A stretch of 23,209 nt of DNA from Actinomycetes bacterium (GCA_021790075.1 JAJYIN010000008.1:1-23209); one strand, 5' to 3'. Shown: positions 15,246 to 22,996, numbered from the stretch's first letter. The notes: a model not told the origin generated them from the sequence alone. Numbers and translations: made by a program.

Positions 15246-16610
15246 ATGGACAGGCCGGAAAAATCCCAGGAACTGGAACTCGAAATCAAGACGCTCGCCT
15301 TTGGCGGCCGGGGAGTCGCCCGGGTCGACGGCTTTGTCTTTTTCGTCGAGGGAGCCGTGCCCGGAGACCGCGTCCGCGCCGTGGTGACCAAGGCAAAACC
15401 GTCCTATGCCGAGGCGCGCACGCTCGAGGTGCTGAGGCCCTCATCGGCGCGGATTGCGCCTGCCTGCCGGCACTTTGGCATCTGCGGTGGCTGCTCGTGG
15501 CAAACCCTGGATTACACGGTTCAACTCGAGCACAAGCAAAGCCAGGTGGACGACTGCCTGTCGCGCATCGGCGGCCTGTCAGGTTATGAGACGGACGCGC
15601 CTCTGGGCGCCACGTCGTTGTGGCGCTACCGCAACAAGGTCGAATTCACCTTCGCCCCCGGGAAGGGCGGCGTCGAGCTTGGTTTCCATCTCCCGGGCCA
15701 ATGGCGGCAGGTGGTTGATATCGAGGATTGTCTGCTGCATAGCGAGCTGACCAACCATATCCGTAACCGCGTCCGTGAGCTCGCCCGTGAAAGTGGACTC
15801 GGCGCTTACGGCCAGGATTCGGGCGGCGGCTACTGGCGCCACCTGGTGCTGCGAGAGGCCGGCACCGGCGAGGTGATGGTGAACCTGGTCACCGGAGCAG
15901 GAGAGTTTCCCAGACCCGCTGAGTTCGCCGCCACGCTGACTGCCGAGTTTCCCCAGATCGCCTCGCTCGTCTGGAGCGTGAACGACACCAGGGCTTCCGT
16001 AGCTACCGGTTTCCCCTTCCGGGTGCTGGCCGGCCGCGATCATATCCGGGAGGAGATCTGCGGCCTGCAGCTGCGCGTCTCCCCTTCTTCCTTTCTGCAG
16101 ACCAACACCGCCATGGCGGCGCGCCTGTACCAGAAAGCACTAGATTACGCGGCGCCCCGCGGCGGCGAGCTGGTGTTCGACCTCTATTCCGGAATCGGTT
16201 CCATCGCGCTGCTTTTTGCCCGCCACACTGCGGCGGTGCTGGGGGTGGAGATCGTGGCCGAAGCTACCCGCCAGGCGGTCATGAACGCCGAAATCAACAG
16301 CCTGGACAATGCCAGGTTCGTGACGGGCAAAGTCAGGCGCGTACTCAAGGAGCTGCCGGTTCCGCGCCGCCCGGATCTTGTTATCCTCGACCCGCCCCGG
16401 GCCGGCGCCAGTAGGAAGGAGATCCAGCGCATCGTCGAGCTCTCGCCTCCCCGCATCGTTTACGTCTCCTGCAACGCTTCCACCATGGCGGCCAATGCCG
16501 CCCAGCTCGCTGCTGACGGATACCGGCTGCTGCGCGTGGGCGCTGTTGACATGTTTCCCCATACTCCCCATATAGAGGTGGTAGCCCTGCTCGAGCGGTT
16601 TCCGGAATGA
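15246..16610 (+). CDS. TrmA/RlmD-family RNA (uracil-5)-methyltransferase with TRAM domain and Fe-S cluster
   Basis: This 454-aa SAM-dependent enzyme has an N-terminal TRAM domain (about 8-60, with FGGRGVARVDG and VPGDRV). A four-cysteine [4Fe-4S] site follows (Cys74, Cys80, Cys83, Cys162), with the same spacing as E. coli RlmD. The Rossmann methyltransferase domain includes FDLYSGIGSIALLFA, LDPPRAG, the nucleophile Cys409 in YVSCN, and the general-base Glu444 in PHIEVV. It probably makes 5-methyluridine in 23S rRNA or tRNA; the exact site cannot be read from sequence, so no symbol is given. Only AGGAT immediately precedes the ATG. A TAAATT at 15233-15238 is well placed for a leaderless start, which is speculative. 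It diverges from the tat operon. Confidence 0.92.
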   Translation: MDRPEKSQELELEIKTLAFGGRGVARVDGFVFFVEGAVPGDRVRAVVTKAKPSYAEARTLEVLRPSSARIAPACRHFGICGGCSWQTLDYTVQLEHKQSQVDDCLSRIGGLSGYETDAPLGATSLWRYRNKVEFTFAPGKGGVELGFHLPGQWRQVVDIEDCLLHSELTNHIRNRVRELARESGLGAYGQDSGGGYWRHLVLREAGTGEVMVNLVTGAGEFPRPAEFAATLTAEFPQIASLVWSVNDTRASVATGFPFRVLAGRDHIREEICGLQLRVSPSSFLQTNTAMAARLYQKALDYAAPRGGELVFDLYSGIGSIALLFARHTAAVLGVEIVAEATRQAVMNAEINSLDNARFVTGKVRRVLKELPVPRRPDLVILDPPRAGASRKEIQRIVELSPPRIVYVSCNASTMAANAAQLAADGYRLLRVGAVDMFPHTPHIEVVALLERFPE

Positions 16611-16742
16611 ATCGGCGCGTCCGGTCCCTGCGTATCTCCGATTCGCCCTCTTCTTCAAACGAGGATGGCCTTGATGGTAAAGCGGGCCGCCGGCTCTGCG
16701 TCTTAAAGGATTTGCCCTGCTCATGGCAAATAACTAATAGCT

Positions 16743-16799
16743 CGCGGCGGGGAAAAGCCGCGCCGGCGTCGCTTGTGAGACGCCCCCGGGGGGCGTCTC
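16743..16799 (+). terminator. Two hairpins between the RNA methyltransferase and UDG-like genes
   Basis: CGCGGC/GCCGCG (16743-16748 and 16757-16762, loop GGGGAAAA) is followed by an almost perfect inverted repeat GAGACGCCCCC/GGGGGCGTCTC with one extra G (16777-16799). The bases after it (CGTTTCCC) form only a weak T-tract, so this may be an inefficient terminator for the upstream gene or a leader structure for the downstream one. The rest of the 213-bp gap shows no gene. Confidence 0.45.
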
Positions 16800-16823
16800 C
16801 GTTTCCCTGTAAAGAGGTTTCGT

Positions 16824-17426
16824 TTGTCCAAGCCAGATGACATTTATGACAAGCACCTGACACGGGCCATATCGGATATCAATGAACTCTGCCGTGAGCT
16901 CACCCATTGCGAGAAATGCGCGCATGGACGGGCGGTGCCGGTCATCGGTTCGGGGCATCCGCTGGCTGACATCTTCCTGATCAAGTACCGCACTCACCCC
17001 AGCGAGGCTTCCGAAGGCGTAGCTTTTTTCGGCCGCTCGGGTGAAGCCGTCATGAAGGGGTGCCAGAAGCTCGGCATCGACTCGCTGATCCTCTACGGCA
17101 CCAACGTGATCAAGTGCGCTAATGTGCAGGAGGAGGAGGCCCGCGGGCGTTGCGCTCCCTACCTGGTACGGGAACTGATGGTGGTGCAGCCCAAGCTGGT
17201 GGTCGTGATGGGAAAAGCGGCGCTGGAAGCGGTCAACGGGCTCGATTTCCCGCTCGCCCGGCATCTTGACTATAAGCCGGGAGTGATCCAGCCTTTCACT
17301 CCCGCCTCAGAGGCGCTCGTGACTCCCGAAATCGATGAATCCCTCAATGATCAACGCAGAAAAACCAGTTTCTGGAAGGCTTTCAAGGTCCTCGGTGAAT
17401 GGTACGAATCGCTTCCGCCGTACTAG
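16824..17426 (+). CDS. Uracil-DNA-glycosylase-superfamily protein with altered catalytic loop
   Basis: This 200-aa protein resembles family 4/5 iron-sulfur uracil-DNA glycosylases. It has a CEKC pair (Cys29, Cys32), VIKCANVQEEEARGRC (Cys98, Cys110) and LVRELMVVQPKLVVVMGKAA, matching the 'C..YL..El....PklvvalG..A' region. In active family 4 enzymes the loop GExPGxxED precedes GxPFVGxAG. Here the aligned stretch is IKYRTHPSEASEGVAFFGRSG (in part, about 53-73), so the usual GExPG and the Glu-Asp are absent, and no C-terminal HPS motif is seen. It may bind DNA without excising uracil or may recognise another base. The start is TTG with AGAGG 7 bp upstream. The next gene overlaps its 3' end. Confidence 0.72.
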   Translation: MSKPDDIYDKHLTRAISDINELCRELTHCEKCAHGRAVPVIGSGHPLADIFLIKYRTHPSEASEGVAFFGRSGEAVMKGCQKLGIDSLILYGTNVIKCANVQEEEARGRCAPYLVRELMVVQPKLVVVMGKAALEAVNGLDFPLARHLDYKPGVIQPFTPASEALVTPEIDESLNDQRRKTSFWKAFKVLGEWYESLPPY

Positions 17427-18243
17427 GGTAGAACAAAGCCGGGTATCACGGCTCCATGGCAGGGCCGGGCCGAAAGGAAGCCTGATCAGGAAACCCTATC
17501 TGGACTTTAGCCTGGAACTCAGGACCGCGCTGTTTTTCGTCGGCATCTTCATCGCCGTCGGGGTGGCTTACCTGGGCCTGGGCCGCAGCGGCGCTGTCTC
17601 GTCCGGCTCCGACCTGGGTCTGATCCTGCCTTTCACGCTGGGATTCCTGGCTGTCTGCGCCGTTTCCTCCGCCCTGGCCTTCCTGGTGACGCTCCGTCAC
17701 AAGCTGTTACTGGTCTCCCTGGTTTCCGGCGCTGTTACCGCCGCCGCCATCCTGGCGCAGCTGGGCACGCTCGAGGCCGCCGCCAAACTCGTGTTCGCCA
17801 CCAGCACCGGCCTCTGGATCGGCCTCATGCTGACCTCGATCAGCCAGGTCGCGATCATTGCCGGACTCATCATCGTCGTGGATTTTTACAGCGTCTTCCT
17901 GGGGCCGACCAAGAAGATCGTGGAAAGCGGCGGCAATCTCATCGATTACTTCACCATCAACCTGCCGGTGTTCGGCGCCCCCGCGGTTTCCAGGGTCGGG
18001 GTGAGCGATCTTATCTTCTTTTCCCTGTTTATGGCATGCACGCTCACGTACCGGCTCAGGCGCACGGCGACAGCGCTGGCCATGACTGCCTCGTTTGCCG
18101 GCACCATGATCGTGGGCGTCAGCCTGGATATGGGAGTGCCGGCCCTGCCGCTCTTGTCGATCTCATTCCTGCTGGCCAACGCCGATTTGCTCTACCGTCG
18201 TTTTCTGGAAGAGCCCGACGAACACAAGCGCGACCGGGGATAG
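17395..18243 (+). CDS. Presenilin/signal-peptide-peptidase-like membrane protein (putative GxGD aspartyl protease relative)
   Basis: This protein of about 282 aa has around eight hydrophobic segments. Three features match presenilins and archaeal presenilin homologues in order: an Asp in the membrane segment IIVVDFYSVFLGP (codon 17881-17883; compare YDVFAVLGP), a second Asp in VGVSDLIFFSLF (codon 18007-18009; compare GLGDFIFYS), and a PALP motif in VPALPLLSISF (codons 18139-18150; compare PALPISITF). The second Gly of GxGD is Ser. Such proteases cut substrates inside the membrane. The start is uncertain: GTG 17395 (AAGG 5 bp upstream) overlaps the previous gene by 32 bp, ATGs at 17335 and 17347 overlap more, and no ATG/GTG/TTG follows before the first membrane segment. 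Substrates are unknown. Confidence 0.68.
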   Translation: MNGTNRFRRTRVEQSRVSRLHGRAGPKGSLIRKPYLDFSLELRTALFFVGIFIAVGVAYLGLGRSGAVSSGSDLGLILPFTLGFLAVCAVSSALAFLVTLRHKLLLVSLVSGAVTAAAILAQLGTLEAAAKLVFATSTGLWIGLMLTSISQVAIIAGLIIVVDFYSVFLGPTKKIVESGGNLIDYFTINLPVFGAPAVSRVGVSDLIFFSLFMACTLTYRLRRTATALAMTASFAGTMIVGVSLDMGVPALPLLSISFLLANADLLYRRFLEEPDEHKRDRG

Positions 18244-18257
18244 CACCCGCGCCGGCC

Positions 18258-18704
18258 ATGCGATTTTTTCTTTTTGTCTACACCATCTTCATGCTCCTGG
18301 GGAGCGCCTTCACCCTGGGGTTGGTGCCAAGGGCGCTCAGGGACCTGGGCCGGGAACGGCAGCGGCTCCAGAAGGAAATGCCGGGAGCGAGTTTCGAGAT
18401 GATGGTCGAGGCCGGTTACCGGGTCAACACATTGCTGTTACTGATCGAGATCCTCTACTATTACCTGCTGCTCAGCTTCGGCGGGCCCGAATGGCAGTTC
18501 TTTTACGGCAGCTTTACGTTTGGCGTCATCCACATCGGCTACCTGATCGCCGGCCGGCTGGAAAAGCGGCGCCTGTCCCGCGGCACTACCCGCACCGGGG
18601 CAGCCCGCATCCTCGTGTGGTTGACAGGCATCCTGACCACGGCGGAGGTCTTTTTCCTGGTGTGGGTGAGTTACCTGCTGCTTCAGCCGCAACAGGGGTC
18701 CTGA
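18258..18704 (+). CDS. Small four-helix membrane protein of unknown function
   Basis: This 148-aa protein, starting MRFFLFVYTIFMLLGSAFTL, has four hydrophobic segments (about 2-20, 54-71, 81-98, 116-140), separated by a charged loop (RALRDLGRERQRLQKEMPG) and a basic loop (GRLEKRRLSRGTTR). I recognise no family. The ATG is the first start codon of any kind after the presenilin-like gene, 14 bp downstream, with no good ribosome binding site at normal distance (GGGGAT 15 bp away). Same strand and close spacing imply co-transcription with the presenilin-like gene, so it might be a partner or substrate, but nothing in the sequence demonstrates this. Confidence 0.65.
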   Translation: MRFFLFVYTIFMLLGSAFTLGLVPRALRDLGRERQRLQKEMPGASFEMMVEAGYRVNTLLLLIEILYYYLLLSFGGPEWQFFYGSFTFGVIHIGYLIAGRLEKRRLSRGTTRTGAARILVWLTGILTTAEVFFLVWVSYLLLQPQQGS

Positions 18705-18795
18705 AGGACTCCGGCAGGCGCTGATGTCTTGAAGCGCGCGAGAGTATCCAACGACTGCTCAGACAGCATCGGGACAGAAGCCCGGTCAGGACAGC

Positions 18796-19059
18796 CTAGT
18801 CTCCTTCCAGGGGGCGGATCAAGTCGATGTTCTTGAGGTTGACCGCCAGGTAAGTTGTCCTGTAGACCGGCTCATCCAGTTTGTCTCCCTTGTAAACCGA
18901 AACGTCGGTGATGGAAAGGAAAGAGATGTCTTTCTGGTTGAGCAGGTCCGACAGCCGGCTGCGGTAAGCCGACGCCGGCATGTGCACCGTGCCCACGATG
19001 GTGCTGTTTCCCGTTTCGATACTGACCTTGATCTCTTCACTTCTGTCCGGCGAGTTCAT
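18796..19059 (-). CDS. Small conserved-looking protein of unknown function, paired with the GGDEF gene
   Basis: This 87-aa protein reads as beta-rich: EIKVSIETGNSTIVGTVHMP, then RSRLSDLLNQKDISFLSITD and a last strand TTYLAVNLKNIDLIRPL. The 'v.G.v..p...RLsDlLN....fl.itdv' pattern recalls small bacterial proteins of unknown function found as single-domain ORFs; I cannot name the family with confidence. It has no membrane segment and no metal-ligand cluster. AGGAACGGGG precedes the ATG. It lies 13 bp after the diguanylate cyclase stop, so the two are probably one transcript. A role in the cyclic-di-GMP response is a context-only guess. Confidence 0.65.
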   Translation of the reverse strand: MNSPDRSEEIKVSIETGNSTIVGTVHMPASAYRSRLSDLLNQKDISFLSITDVSVYKGDKLDEPVYRTTYLAVNLKNIDLIRPLEGD

Positions 19060-19072
19060 GGTCGCCCCGTTC

Positions 19073-20035
19073 CTATAAGACCGCCAGCCGCCGCTTCGCC
19101 GGCGCGGTGGAAACCCTGTTGCGGCCGCTCTTTTTTGAGGTATAAAGGAGCTGGTCGGCCCGGCTGAGGAGTTCTTCCTTGGAGCCGGCGCCCTGGGGAT
19201 AGCTGGCCACCCCGGCGCTGACTGTCAGCCCGGTGGTGGCCCCGCCGCCTACGGGCACCTGGACCTGGGCTATAGCCCGCCGCAGGCGTCCGGCAGTCTC
19301 GATTCCGGCAGTCTCGTTTCCGGGAATTAGCAACACGAATTCTTCCCCGCCGAAGCGGGCGGCCACATCTGAGGCCCGCTTCTCGCGCCTGAGGGTGGCG
19401 GCCACCGCCACGAGCGCGTCGTTGCCGGCCTGATGACCAAAGTGATCGTTGAATAGCTTGAAGTGGTCGATGTCAAACATCACCAGCGTTACCGACCCGC
19501 CGTACCGCTGGGCCCGGTGGAGTTCCCGGTCCAGACATTCCATGAAGTAACCGTAGTTGTAAAGACCGGTCAGGGAATCGGTTACGGAAGTCCGCAGGGT
19601 GTGCCGGTGCGCCAGCTTTTGCCGCCGCTGTCCCCAGCCCAGCCCCAGGCCGGTAAGTCCGAAAGTGGAGACGGCGATGACGATTGCCGCGGGTTTGCCA
19701 AAAGGGGCCTGAACCAGGAGCAGGCCGGTGAGAATTATCGTGGCCAGCGCTCCTGCCTCGAAAAAGTACCAGGCGGAAAGGAGGACCGGAGCCGCCAGAA
19801 GTGGCCAGAATTCCTCCTGGCCAAGCAGGACCAGGGACACCCAGAGGAAAAAGAAAGTGCCGCCGATCAAGGCAAGCGCGAACTTGCGTCGCGCCAGCGT
19901 TGCCGCCGCCGGCCGCTCATGCTGGTGGCGCCAGACGGAGCCGGCCTTCCCCCCGATGGGAAGCCCCCCGGCGGGCCGCCGCCCGGATCGGCGGGCAGGA
20001 CCCTTTGTATGCCGCTGATCATGCCTGGCAGTCAT
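19073..20035 (-). CDS. Membrane-bound diguanylate cyclase (GGDEF domain)
   Basis: This 320-aa protein has a basic, disordered N-terminus of about 45 residues, around four transmembrane segments (about 50-135) and a C-terminal GGDEF domain. The domain shows TDSLTGLYN (152-160), MFDIDHFKLFNDHFGH with metal-binding Asp, and the active-site GGEEF (229-233). An inhibitory-site RASD (220-223) lies five residues before it, so product inhibition by cyclic-di-GMP is expected. The family makes cyclic-di-GMP from two GTP. The membrane part is a likely input domain with no recognised ligand site. The ATG at 20035 has only GGGGAA 13 bp upstream. The 87-aa gene follows. The nrdJ gene lies 78 bp upstream on the same strand, with no clear terminator between. 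Confidence 0.9.
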   Translation of the reverse strand: MTARHDQRHTKGPARRSGRRPAGGLPIGGKAGSVWRHQHERPAAATLARRKFALALIGGTFFFLWVSLVLLGQEEFWPLLAAPVLLSAWYFFEAGALATIILTGLLLVQAPFGKPAAIVIAVSTFGLTGLGLGWGQRRQKLAHRHTLRTSVTDSLTGLYNYGYFMECLDRELHRAQRYGGSVTLVMFDIDHFKLFNDHFGHQAGNDALVAVAATLRREKRASDVAARFGGEEFVLLIPGNETAGIETAGRLRRAIAQVQVPVGGGATTGLTVSAGVASYPQGAGSKEELLSRADQLLYTSKKSGRNRVSTAPAKRRLAVL

Positions 20036-20113
20036 AAGCTTTATTACGTTCCCCGCCCCTCACTTCCTGCTTTGCCCCGCCTGCGCCAATCAAACGCGGC
20101 GGGCGCAACTATC

Positions 20114-22393
20114 TCAGCCACACTTGGAGAAACCGCAGGCGTGGCAGAACACGCATCCCTCCCCGAACTCGAGGCCGGTGCTGCCGCATTCGGGACACTC
20201 GGGGCAGGCGCTGATTTCGGCGCTGGCCCTCAGCCCCTCGCTGGCGCCGTCCTCACCCAGGTGAGGCGCCGCTTCCATGTGGTCGATGATGGCGCGGGCA
20301 ATGGCGTCCGGACATGAGGTTGCTCCGCCCAGTTCCGGAGACGGGCAGCGGATGGCCTTGATTGACTTCAAAATGGCCGCGGTGTCAACTCCCGACCTGA
20401 GCGCCAGCGATATCAGGCGGCTGACGGCCTCGGACTGGGCGGCCTTGCACGCGCCCGCCCGGCCCATCGAGGAGAACACCTCGCAGAGTCCGTGCTCGTC
20501 CTCATTGATGGTCACGTAGAGGCTGCCGCACCCGGTCGTCATCTTGCGCGTCTGCCCGGTGGTCACGCCGGGCCGCGGCCGCGGTTTGACCTGGCCCGGC
20601 GCCATGAATTCATTGCCGGCGCCTTTACGGACGCCGCCGATGTTGAGCACCTGCTGCTCACGGCTGCCGTCCCGGTAGATAGTAACTCCCTTGCACCCGG
20701 TCCGGTAGGCAAGCATATAAACCTGCTCCACATCCGCGATAGTGGCGTGATGCGGGAAATTCACGGTCTTGGAGACGGCGTTGTCGGTATATTTCTGGAA
20801 GGCCGCCTGCATGCGGACGTGCCACTCAGGCGTGACGTCATGCGCCGTCACGAACAGGGTTCTGATGATATCCGGGACATCGGGCAGGTCGGCGATGCTG
20901 CCTTTCCGGGCGATCTCCTTCATCAGGTCCTCGTTGTAAAAACCGCCGTCCCTGGCCATCCGCTCGAAATTGGGGTGCACCTCCACCATTTCCGTATTGT
21001 CCAGCACATTGCGTATGTAAGAGACGGCAAACAGGGGCTCGATGCCGCTGGAGCAGTTGGCGATGATGCTGAGGGTGCCGGTGGGCGCGATCGTGGTCGT
21101 GGTGGCGTTTCGTACCTTGAGGCCGCCCTGGGTATCGTAAACGCTGCCGGGATAGTTGGGGAATGTTCCCCTCTCCCCGGCCAGTTGAGCTGATTTCTGC
21201 CGCGAGCGCTCCCGTATGAACGTCATTACTTCTTCAGCCACGGCCACGGCCTCGTCAGAGTTGTAGGGAATGCCCACGTCGATAAGCATGTCGGCAAAGC
21301 CCATCAGCCCCAGGCCGATCTTGCGGTTTGCTTTGGTCATCTTCTCGATCTCTGGTAGCGGGTAATTGTTGACATCGATGACGTTGTCCAGGAAGTGGAC
21401 GGCGCTGTCGACGACCTGTCCCAGATGCTCGTAATCGATGTTCCCTGACGCGTCCACCATCTTGGCCAGGTTGACCGAGCCCAGGTTGCAGGATTCATAG
21501 GGCAGCAGGGGCTGCTCGCCACAGGGGTTGGTGCTCTCGATCTCACCCTTGTGGGGCGTGGGGTTGTCCCGGTTGATGCGGTCCAGGAAGATAATCCCCG
21601 GGTCTCCGTTCTTCCAGGCAAGATTGACCGTCATGTCAAAGACCTTGCGAGCTTCCAGGGTCCGGACGACCGCTCCGGTGCGCGGGTTGACCAGCTCATA
21701 TTCCTCACCTTTCTCCACCGCCTCCATGAACTTCTCTGTCAGCGCCACGGAGATGTTGAAGTTGTTGAGCCGGTCGTTGCTCTGCTTGCAGGTGACGAAT
21801 TCAAGGATGTCCGGATGATCCACCCGGAGGATGCCCATGTTGGCGCCCCGGCGGGTGCCGCCCTGCTTGATGGTTTCCGTGGCCGCGTCGAACACCGTCA
21901 TGAAGGAGATGGGGCCGCTGGAAACGCCTTTGGTGGAGAGCACCACGTCGTTGCCCGGCCTGATGCGCGAGAAGGAGAAGCCGGTGCCGCCGCCGCTCTT
22001 GTGGATCAGGGCCGTGTTCTTGATGGCGTCAAAGATGCTTTCCATGGAATCGTCCACTGGAAGCACGAAGCAGGCTGACAGCTGACCCAGCTCCCGGCCG
22101 GCGTTCATCAGCGTCGGGGAATTGGGCAGAAACTCCAGGCGGGCCATCATGCGATAGAATTCCTCTTCAAGAGCGTCCACATCCGCGCCGGGGTCATGCT
22201 CACGGTCGGCTGCGGCAATAGTGCGCGCCACCCGGCGGAACATCTCGGCGGGGGTCTCTACCGGGTTGCCCTCCTCGTCCTTTTTCAGGTACCGCTTTTC
22301 CAACACCTTCATGGCGTTAGGGGAGAGTTGGGGCTGCAAAGGCAGCGCCGCGATGCGGGAGCCCTTGCCGGCGATCTGTTGGTTGACTGACAT
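20114..22393 (-). CDS. nrdJ: Adenosylcobalamin-dependent ribonucleotide reductase (class II)
   Basis: This 759-aa enzyme reduces ribonucleotides to deoxyribonucleotides using a B12-generated thiyl radical, with or without oxygen. Visible residues include NSPTLMNAG and Cys108 in LSACFVLP; NPCGE (289-293), with radical Cys291 and Glu293; and Cys302 in YESCNLGSVNLA, the redox partner of Cys108. TIAPTGTLSIIANCSSGIEP follows. The C-terminus has the TSCPD-like region and a Cys-rich end (CPECPECGSTG ... CVFCHACGFSKCG) that probably relays reducing power. The length suits the shorter NrdJ class. AAGGGGAG precedes the ATG. It follows nrdR on the same strand after 128 bp. No cobalamin riboswitch is recognisable upstream; control is more likely through NrdR. 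Confidence 0.96.
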   Translation of the reverse strand: MSVNQQIAGKGSRIAALPLQPQLSPNAMKVLEKRYLKKDEEGNPVETPAEMFRRVARTIAAADREHDPGADVDALEEEFYRMMARLEFLPNSPTLMNAGRELGQLSACFVLPVDDSMESIFDAIKNTALIHKSGGGTGFSFSRIRPGNDVVLSTKGVSSGPISFMTVFDAATETIKQGGTRRGANMGILRVDHPDILEFVTCKQSNDRLNNFNISVALTEKFMEAVEKGEEYELVNPRTGAVVRTLEARKVFDMTVNLAWKNGDPGIIFLDRINRDNPTPHKGEIESTNPCGEQPLLPYESCNLGSVNLAKMVDASGNIDYEHLGQVVDSAVHFLDNVIDVNNYPLPEIEKMTKANRKIGLGLMGFADMLIDVGIPYNSDEAVAVAEEVMTFIRERSRQKSAQLAGERGTFPNYPGSVYDTQGGLKVRNATTTTIAPTGTLSIIANCSSGIEPLFAVSYIRNVLDNTEMVEVHPNFERMARDGGFYNEDLMKEIARKGSIADLPDVPDIIRTLFVTAHDVTPEWHVRMQAAFQKYTDNAVSKTVNFPHHATIADVEQVYMLAYRTGCKGVTIYRDGSREQQVLNIGGVRKGAGNEFMAPGQVKPRPRPGVTTGQTRKMTTGCGSLYVTINEDEHGLCEVFSSMGRAGACKAAQSEAVSRLISLALRSGVDTAAILKSIKAIRCPSPELGGATSCPDAIARAIIDHMEAAPHLGEDGASEGLRASAEISACPECPECGSTGLEFGEGCVFCHACGFSKCG

Positions 22394-22442
22394 TTTAAAT
22401 TCTCCCCTTTCTGCTTGAACGGCCAGATCCAGATTCTAGGCT

Positions 22443-22474
22443 GCGCTCCGGACGGAAAAACCTCCGGACGGCGC
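22443..22474 (-). other. Intercistronic hairpin between nrdR and nrdJ
   Basis: GCGC plus TCCGGA (22443-22452) can pair with TCCGGA plus GCGC (22463-22474) across a GG-T5-CC loop, giving a strong stem-loop in the nrdR-nrdJ spacer. No T-tract follows on the minus strand, so an RNA-processing or stability element is more likely than a terminator. Confidence 0.45.
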
Positions 22475-22521
22475 CGCCTGCTTCCGGGCCCCCACCACCC
22501 AAAAGAACAGTTGACCCAACG

Positions 22522-22965
22522 CTACAATTCTGATAATTCACGCTGGAACTCTTCCACGTCTTCGAAATGCCGGTAAACCGACGCGAACCTGACATAAGCC
22601 ACCTTGTCCAACACCTTCAGCTTTGCCAGCGCCAGTTCGCCGATCTCTGCGGACGGCACCTCGGTCTTGAACTCGTTCCGCAGCTCTGCCTCGATGCCGT
22701 CCACCAGCTTCTCCAGGGTATCCGCGTCAATGGGCCTTTTTTCGCAGGCCCGCATGAGGCCCCTGAGAAGCTTCGAGCGCGAAAAGACTTCCCTTTCCCC
22801 GGTCCGCTTGATCACCGCCAGGGGCGTTTCCTCGACTCTTTCATAGGTAGTAAAGCGGCGCTGGCAACTGGTGCATTCACGCCGGCGCCGGATGGCGTCC
22901 CGCGCCTCATCGTCGCGGGAATCGACTACTCGTATCTCCGTGGAGTCGCAAAAAGGGCACTTCAC
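22522..22965 (-). CDS. nrdR: Transcriptional repressor NrdR
   Basis: This 147-aa protein has the full NrdR layout: an N-terminal zinc ribbon (Cys3, Cys6, Cys31, Cys34; MKCPFCDSTEIRVVDSR and RRECTSCQRRFTTYER) and an ATP-cone domain (about 49-139; VIKRTGEREVFSRSKLLRG). NrdR senses ATP/dATP and represses ribonucleotide reductase genes by binding paired NrdR boxes. The start is GTG at 22965, with GGGATG 5 bp upstream; the Met of the zinc ribbon is therefore a GTG. It precedes nrdJ on the same strand, as in the Streptomyces nrdRJ operon, and NrdR-box-like sites lie at its own promoter, suggesting autorepression and repression of nrdJ together. Confidence 0.96.
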   Translation of the reverse strand: MKCPFCDSTEIRVVDSRDDEARDAIRRRRECTSCQRRFTTYERVEETPLAVIKRTGEREVFSRSKLLRGLMRACEKRPIDADTLEKLVDGIEAELRNEFKTEVPSAEIGELALAKLKVLDKVAYVRFASVYRHFEDVEEFQRELSEL

Positions 22966-22980
22966 CTGTCATCCCGATGC

Positions 22981-22996
22981 CGACTACATATTGATG
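22981..22996 (-). promoter_or_regulatory. Candidate NrdR box A
   Basis: On the minus strand GCATCAATATGTAGTC region contains CAATATGTAGT (complement of 22983-22993), which matches the central part of the NrdR-box consensus ACACWATATNTWGTGT at all eleven positions; the outer bases do not match. It lies in the nrdR leader. Confidence 0.45.

Noticed and set aside
16607..16840. A 77-codon frame overlapping the methyltransferase stop (ATGA)
   Set aside because: It runs through two strong hairpins and into the UDG-like gene, and its low-complexity basic sequence resembles no protein.
22394..22521. Cobalamin riboswitch upstream of nrdJ
   Set aside because: The spacer is only 128 bp and shows no recognisable B12-box sequence; the structure present is a single hairpin.
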